Shown: piece after piece, positions 5,474 to 9,265 of the stretch | Layout of the letters: every line of letters starts with the position of its first letter | Position numbering within the stretch: position 1 is the stretch's first letter | The notes under the pieces: generated by a model | Database searches by the model: none | Told to the model about the DNA's origin: nothing | The model's input: the letters and a program-made list of their open reading frames with translations, nothing else | Assembly: GCA_023432465.1 (NCBI GenBank) | Contig: JAEYUO010000001.1 | Coordinates: 1 to 9,265 of the forward strand | Direction of reading: 5' to 3' | Source: Planctomycetota bacterium | Lineage (GTDB): Bacteria > Planctomycetota > Phycisphaerae > Phycisphaerales > UBA1924 | Length of the DNA stretch: 9,265 nt | Translations under genes and position numbers: made by a program

Positions 5474-7039
5474 ATGCACAAGCGTCCATCCCCGACACTC
5501 TCCAAGATCGTCGCGACCATCGGCCCGGCATCGGACTCGCCGGAGATGGTCCAGAAACTGATCAACGCCGGGGTGGGGATTTTTCGTGTGAACTTCTCGC
5601 ACGGGTCGTTCGACGATCACGCCAAGCGCGTGGCGACTGTCCGCAGGGTGGCTCGCGAGCTCGAGCAGCCGGTGGCGATACTGGGGGACTTGCAAGGCCC
5701 GAAGATCCGCATCGGCAAGCTGGAGGCGGCGGGCGTTGAACTTGAGGTCGGTCGGGACGTGCTGCTTGCGCTCTCGGGGGAGTCGCATGAGCGGGCGAAG
5801 CGGGAAGCTCCGGCAAACGTGGATGTCCTGCCTTCGGACTTTCCGCTCGCGCGGGATGTCGAGCCGGGGCATCGGGTGCTCATCAACGACGGGCTGCTGC
5901 GGCTGCTGGCGGTCGAGCGCGAGCCGGGCGATCCGGCCGATGCGCTCCGCTGCCGTGTGCTGGTGGGCGGGCTGGTGACCAGCCGCAAGGGGATCAACCT
6001 GCCTGACAGCGATGTGCGGGATGAAGCGATCACCGCGCAGGACTGGGAGTGCGTGGAGTGGGCGGTGGCACAGGGGCTGGATTTCCTCGCGCTCTCGTTC
6101 GTGCGGCGTGCGGAGGAAGTGAAGAAGCTCAAGGCCGCGCTGGCGAGCATGTGCCCTGTCGACCATTCGAAGGACCGGGGCGGTTCGGGATCGATGATCC
6201 CGGTCGTGGCGAAGATCGAGCAGCCGCAGGCGCTCAAGGAGATCGACGCGATCGTGGAGGCGTCGGACGCGATCATGGTCGCCCGCGGCGATCTGGGTGT
6301 GGAGATGGACATCGCCGAGGTGCCCGTCGTGCAGAAGATGCTTCTGGAGAAGTGCGATGAGTGGGGCAAGGCGTGCATCGTCGCGACGCAGATGCTCGAA
6401 TCGATGATCACCGCTTCGACCCCGACGCGCGCGGAGGCGACGGATGTGGCGAATGCGATCTTCGACGGCGCGGATGCGGTGATGCTGTCGGCGGAGACGG
6501 CGACCGGGAAGCACCCGACGCTGGTCGTGGAGACCATGCGGCGGATTGTCGGAGTCGCGGAAGTGCGGATCGCGGAGCGTTGCACCGCACCCAGCCCGAG
6601 CCGGAGGCTGCGGGAGTCGAGGTATCGCACGGCGGCGCTGGCGCATGGCGCGTGGCACGTGGCGATGGATCTTGGCGCGCGCCTGGTGGTCTGCTGGTCA
6701 CAGAACGGCGGCACAGCGCGGTATCTCTCTCAGACGGGGCTGCCGATCCCGGTCGTCGCGTATTCATCGGATGAGCGCGAGGTGCGCCGGATGGCGCTTC
6801 TGCGGGGAGTGACGCCGCGGCTGATGGAGTTGCCCGCCGCGCGCACACCGACGCTGGCGTGGTTCAACCTCGAGGTGGACATGGATCTCCTGGAGCTTGG
6901 GTGGGTGGAAAAGGGAGATCCGATCGTGCTCGTCGCAGGCGCACCGCTCGGCATGCAGGGCACGACCAACACGCTCGCCGCGCACAGCGTGGGCAGCCCG
7001 GCGAGCGGATTCATGGCTCAGGCGGGCGGGGCCGGGTGA
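5474..7039 (+). CDS. pyk: Pyruvate kinase
   Basis: 521 residues, somewhat longer than the usual 470-480. It converts phosphoenolpyruvate and ADP to pyruvate and ATP, the last step of glycolysis, in the cytoplasm. Visible motifs in order are KIVATIGPAS (11-20), FRVNFSHG (37-44), DLQGPKIRIG (72-81), the B-domain lid with INDG (137-140), VAKIEQP (245-251) with the catalytic lysine at 247, MVARGDLGVE (268-277), ATQMLESM (304-311) and DGADAVMLSAETATGKHP (331-348). The C-terminal domain ends with GTTNT (496-500), where many allosteric pyruvate kinases bind effectors. An insert of about 12 residues (CPVDHSKDRGGS, 227-238) precedes the catalytic lysine, and about 20 extra residues close the protein. 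No Shine-Dalgarno is seen; a TACGCT box suggests a leaderless start. Confidence 0.97.
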   Translation: MHKRPSPTLSKIVATIGPASDSPEMVQKLINAGVGIFRVNFSHGSFDDHAKRVATVRRVARELEQPVAILGDLQGPKIRIGKLEAAGVELEVGRDVLLALSGESHERAKREAPANVDVLPSDFPLARDVEPGHRVLINDGLLRLLAVEREPGDPADALRCRVLVGGLVTSRKGINLPDSDVRDEAITAQDWECVEWAVAQGLDFLALSFVRRAEEVKKLKAALASMCPVDHSKDRGGSGSMIPVVAKIEQPQALKEIDAIVEASDAIMVARGDLGVEMDIAEVPVVQKMLLEKCDEWGKACIVATQMLESMITASTPTRAEATDVANAIFDGADAVMLSAETATGKHPTLVVETMRRIVGVAEVRIAERCTAPSPSRRLRESRYRTAALAHGAWHVAMDLGARLVVCWSQNGGTARYLSQTGLPIPVVAYSSDEREVRRMALLRGVTPRLMELPAARTPTLAWFNLEVDMDLLELGWVEKGDPIVLVAGAPLGMQGTTNTLAAHSVGSPASGFMAQAGGAG

Positions 7040-7121
7040 GCGGTCACGCGTTACCGGACCCGCCGGGTGCGGATCCTGCGAGAGATGTTCCCAAGCTTGC
7101 GGCCTGCGGCGGGGCATCGGG

Positions 7122-7127
7122 TAGATT
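7122..7127 (+). promoter_or_regulatory. -10-like box TAGATT, possible leaderless start
   Basis: TAGATT ends 5 nt before the ATG at 7133, in the 93-bp gap after pyk. A partial -35 match, TTGCGG (7097-7102), lies 19 nt upstream. No Shine-Dalgarno is present between the box and the ATG. Nothing else is clear in the gap. Confidence 0.45.
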
Positions 7128-7132
7128 GGGGC

Positions 7133-8284
7133 ATGGCACAGCATGTGATTCGTGTGTTCGTCGCGGCTCTGGCCGCGGCGGTGGTGGCCCTTCCCGCGTT
7201 TGGTCAGGCGGAGGGGACAGCGCCCGCACAGGCAGCGGCGAAGCTGTTGGCGGAAGGGGACGCGGCACCTTCGCTCGATGGGCTGACATGGCTCAAGGGC
7301 GATGCGGTGACGAAGTTTGAGAGCGGGCGAATCTACATCGTCGAGATGTGGGCGACGTGGTGCGGCCCGTGCAAGCGCGGGATTCCGCACCTGACGCAGT
7401 TGCAGGCCAAACACAAGGACAAGCTGACCATCGTGGGCATCAGCCTGTGGGAGCGCGCGGACACGGCGAGCGCGCGGGTGGCGACGGCGCGGTCGTTTGT
7501 CGAATCGCAGGGCGCGGCGATGGAGTACACGGTCGCGGCGGATGGGGATGGGCTCATCGTTCGCAACTGGATGCAGGCGGCGGGGCGCAGGTCGATCCCG
7601 ACGGCGTTCATCATCGACGGGTTTGGGAACATCGCGTGGATCGGCAACCCGCTGAGCGGGATGGATGCGGTGCTGGAGAAGGTGATGGCGGGGGGCTTTG
7701 ACGCGAGGGCGGAGGCGGCGAAGGCGAAGATCGCCGCGGCGGCCAAGCAGATCAAGGATGAGAAGTTCGCGCGGGCCAACCTTCTGGCGCAGCAGGAGAA
7801 GTTTGATGAGGCTCTGGCGCTCGTCGAGGAAGTGCTGGCGATGGAGAGCGACCCGGGGGCGCGGGTGCCGGTGAACCGCCAGAAGCTGCGGATGTTGCTG
7901 CGGGCGGACGAGGCGAGGGCGTATGCGTTTGCCAGGTCGATGCTGGAAGGAGAGATGAAGGACAGCGACTACGGGCTGTTCACGCTGGCGGATTCGATCA
8001 TCCGGGCGCAGGGCTTGAAGAGCCCGGACCATGAGTTGGTGGTGGAGCTGCTGACACGCTCGGCCGCGCTGGCCGCGCCGGGGAACGCCGCGGTGCACGA
8101 ATCGCTGGCCGCGGCACGATTCCGGGCGGGGGATGCGGCGGGCGCGGTTGTCGCTGCGGAGCAGGCTCTGGAGGTGATGAAGCAGCCGGGGTCGATGGGG
8201 AGCGCGGCGGCGGTGGCCCGGGTGCAGAAGGCCCTGGAGAAATACCGGGCGGCGGCGGAGGGCGCGGAACCGGACGCGAAGTGA
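7133..8284 (+). CDS. Secreted thioredoxin-fold (TlpA/ResA-like) protein with helical tail
   Basis: 383 residues from the ATG at 7133. This start puts a signal peptide at the N-terminus (VIRVFVAALAAAVVAL, then likely cleavage after AFG at 24); the longer frame from 7067 would add 22 residues before it. The mature protein begins with a TlpA/ResA-like thioredoxin domain: WATWCGPC (73-80) with redox cysteines 77 and 80, and SIPTAFIID (154-162) with the cis-proline at 156. It probably exchanges disulfides outside the cytoplasm; the partner is unknown. From about 185 to the end is a long Ala-rich helical region that resembles degenerate tetratricopeptide repeats (FDEALALVEEVLA, GDAAGAVVAAEQALEVM), likely for protein contact. 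No cytochrome maturation gene is nearby to fix its role. Confidence 0.88.
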   Translation: MAQHVIRVFVAALAAAVVALPAFGQAEGTAPAQAAAKLLAEGDAAPSLDGLTWLKGDAVTKFESGRIYIVEMWATWCGPCKRGIPHLTQLQAKHKDKLTIVGISLWERADTASARVATARSFVESQGAAMEYTVAADGDGLIVRNWMQAAGRRSIPTAFIIDGFGNIAWIGNPLSGMDAVLEKVMAGGFDARAEAAKAKIAAAAKQIKDEKFARANLLAQQEKFDEALALVEEVLAMESDPGARVPVNRQKLRMLLRADEARAYAFARSMLEGEMKDSDYGLFTLADSIIRAQGLKSPDHELVVELLTRSAALAAPGNAAVHESLAAARFRAGDAAGAVVAAEQALEVMKQPGSMGSAAAVARVQKALEKYRAAAEGAEPDAK

Positions 8285-8326
8285 GGCCCGAGGATGCCGG
8301 CGCGAATCCAACCGTTGCTCCGCACC

Positions 8327-8332
8327 TAAGGT
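8327..8332 (+). promoter_or_regulatory. -10-like box TAAGGT, or Shine-Dalgarno, before cinA
   Basis: TAAGGT ends 6 nt before the cinA ATG at 8339, in the same position as the boxes before three other genes. It is ambiguous: the AAGG inside it (8328-8331) lies 7 nt from the ATG and could also act as a ribosome binding site. No good -35 box is seen in the 54-bp gap. Confidence 0.3.
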
Positions 8333-8338
8333 GTGGGC

Positions 8339-9265
8339 ATGGCTCAGGTCATTCACACGCACGCGGCGATTCTCGGGATCGGGGATGAACTGGTCCGCGG
8401 GCAGACGCTCGACACGAACTCAAAGTTGCTGTCAGAGCGGCTGATGCTCGCGGGGATCGAGCCGGTGGAGCACGTCACGGTTGGGGATGATCTCGCGGCG
8501 ATGACCGATGCGCTGCGGCGGCTGTGTGCGCGGGCGCCGCTGGTGGTGTGCACGGGCGGGCTGGGACCGACGGATGATGACCTGACCCGCGATGCGCTGG
8601 CGGCGGTGCTGGGGGATGAACTGGTTGAGGATGCGCAGGCGCTGGGGTGGCTGACGGAGCGGCTGCGATCGCGTGGGCGTGAGGTTGCGCCCAATCAGCG
8701 GATGCAGGCGCTGCGGCCGCGGATCGCGGAGTGTCTGCGGAATGACTTCGGGACTGCGCCGGGGTTGTTTGCGACAGTGAGCAATGTGTCGGCGGCGGGT
8801 GGCGGGGCGTCGCACACGCACACGGATGTGTTCTGCCTGCCGGGGCCGCCGGGGGAGCTCAAGCCGATGTGGGATGCGTTTGTGGTGCCCCGGCTGCGTG
8901 CGGAGGAGGGGGTGACGATCCGGACGCGATTCCTGAAAGTGATCGGGCTGCCGGAGGCGGAGGCGGCAGCGCGCGTGCCGGGGATCATGGCGCGGGATGC
9001 GAGCCCGCAGGTGGGGATCACGGCGAGCGGGGGCGTGCTGACGTGGCGGATCCGGTATCGCGGACTGCTTGATGCGGCGCGGGCGGATGAGCGGGTGGAG
9101 GCGGCGGCGAGGCGGATTCACGCGGCGATGGGGGAGCACATCTTCGCGGATGTGACGAGCGGGGAGCCGACACTCGCAGCGCGGATCGTGGAGTTGCTGA
9201 AGGAGCGTGGCGAGACACTCGCGGCGGTGGAATCGTGCACGGGGGGGATGTTGGGGCAGACGGTG
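8339..9265 (+). CDS. cinA: CinA family protein (MoCF-like domain plus start of PncC domain), partial
   Basis: 309 residues are visible and the frame is open at the window edge; about 100 more would complete a usual CinA of 410-420. The N-terminal COG1058/MoCF-like domain shows GDELVRGQTLDTNS (15-28), CTGGLGPTDDDLTRDALA (71-88), DFGTAPGL (136-143) and LPGPPGELKPMW (167-178). A connecting region follows. The C-terminal PncC domain begins near 287 with TLAARIVELLKERG and reaches the conserved ESCTGG (298-303). Known family activities are NMN deamidation by the PncC domain and, in several CinA proteins, ADP-ribose hydrolysis by the N-terminal domain, both in pyridine-nucleotide recycling. The old 'competence-induced' name does not imply competence here. 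An unusual feature is MQALRP (122-127), where most members have a KQAxxP-type sequence. Confidence 0.95.
   Translation, partial: MAQVIHTHAAILGIGDELVRGQTLDTNSKLLSERLMLAGIEPVEHVTVGDDLAAMTDALRRLCARAPLVVCTGGLGPTDDDLTRDALAAVLGDELVEDAQALGWLTERLRSRGREVAPNQRMQALRPRIAECLRNDFGTAPGLFATVSNVSAAGGGASHTHTDVFCLPGPPGELKPMWDAFVVPRLRAEEGVTIRTRFLKVIGLPEAEAAARVPGIMARDASPQVGITASGGVLTWRIRYRGLLDAARADERVEAAARRIHAAMGEHIFADVTSGEPTLAARIVELLKERGETLAAVESCTGGMLGQTV

Noticed and set aside
5168..6658. Very long open frame on the minus strand opposite pyk, 496 codons
   Set aside because: The product is Arg/His/Pro-rich with no recognisable domain, and the + strand carries an unmistakable pyruvate kinase. It is a by-product of high GC.
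6764..8362. Minus-strand open frame of 532 codons opposite pyk and the thioredoxin-like gene
   Set aside because: It spans two clear + strand genes and their gap and has Arg/His/Pro-rich composition, so it is a shadow.

Overview
The window is a GC-rich bacterial chromosome segment. Its coding regions favour G or C at third codon positions. Eight protein genes are supported, plus one very small one; all are on the + strand except a TetR-type regulator. I infer a member of the Planctomycetota, possibly a Phycisphaerae-like lineage, from the high GC, the mixed gene order, a PAC2-family protein and four starts that look leaderless. No rRNA or taxonomic marker is present, so this is only a guess. 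No tRNA, rRNA, CRISPR array, transposase or phage gene was seen.

Layout. Positions 1-359 are non-coding and carry two copies of a double-hairpin repeat followed by further palindromes. A secreted solute-binding protein of an ABC-type transporter follows (360-1940), with no permease or ATPase gene beside it in the window. Next is a PAC2-family protein (2082-3050), which converges on a TetR/AcrR regulator (3066-3647, minus strand). The regulator is divergent from a 75-residue unknown protein (3857-4084). The 209-bp region between them holds four GTTGAC/GTCAAC half-sites, a good candidate operator cluster. After a hairpin and a G-rich tract that could form a quadruplex comes mddA (4320-5225), a membrane methanethiol S-methyltransferase that makes dimethyl sulfide. 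A strong 13-bp hairpin with a GAGA loop separates it from a 40-residue single-helix membrane protein (5339-5461). Then come pyruvate kinase (5474-7039), a secreted thioredoxin-fold protein with a long helical tail (7133-8284), and the first 309 residues of CinA (8339 to the window edge).

How the genes may work together. Most look like single-gene or short transcription units rather than one pathway. The most plausible functional group is the TetR regulator, the 75-residue protein and possibly mddA. Pyruvate kinase and CinA (whose C-terminal family deamidates NMN) are housekeeping metabolism.

The start signals fall into two classes. Five genes (PAC2, TetR, the 75-aa protein, mddA, the 40-aa protein) have a Shine-Dalgarno-like sequence. 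Four genes (solute-binding protein, pyk, thioredoxin-like, cinA) instead have a TAnnnT box ending 5-6 nt before ATG, the expected geometry of leaderless transcripts.
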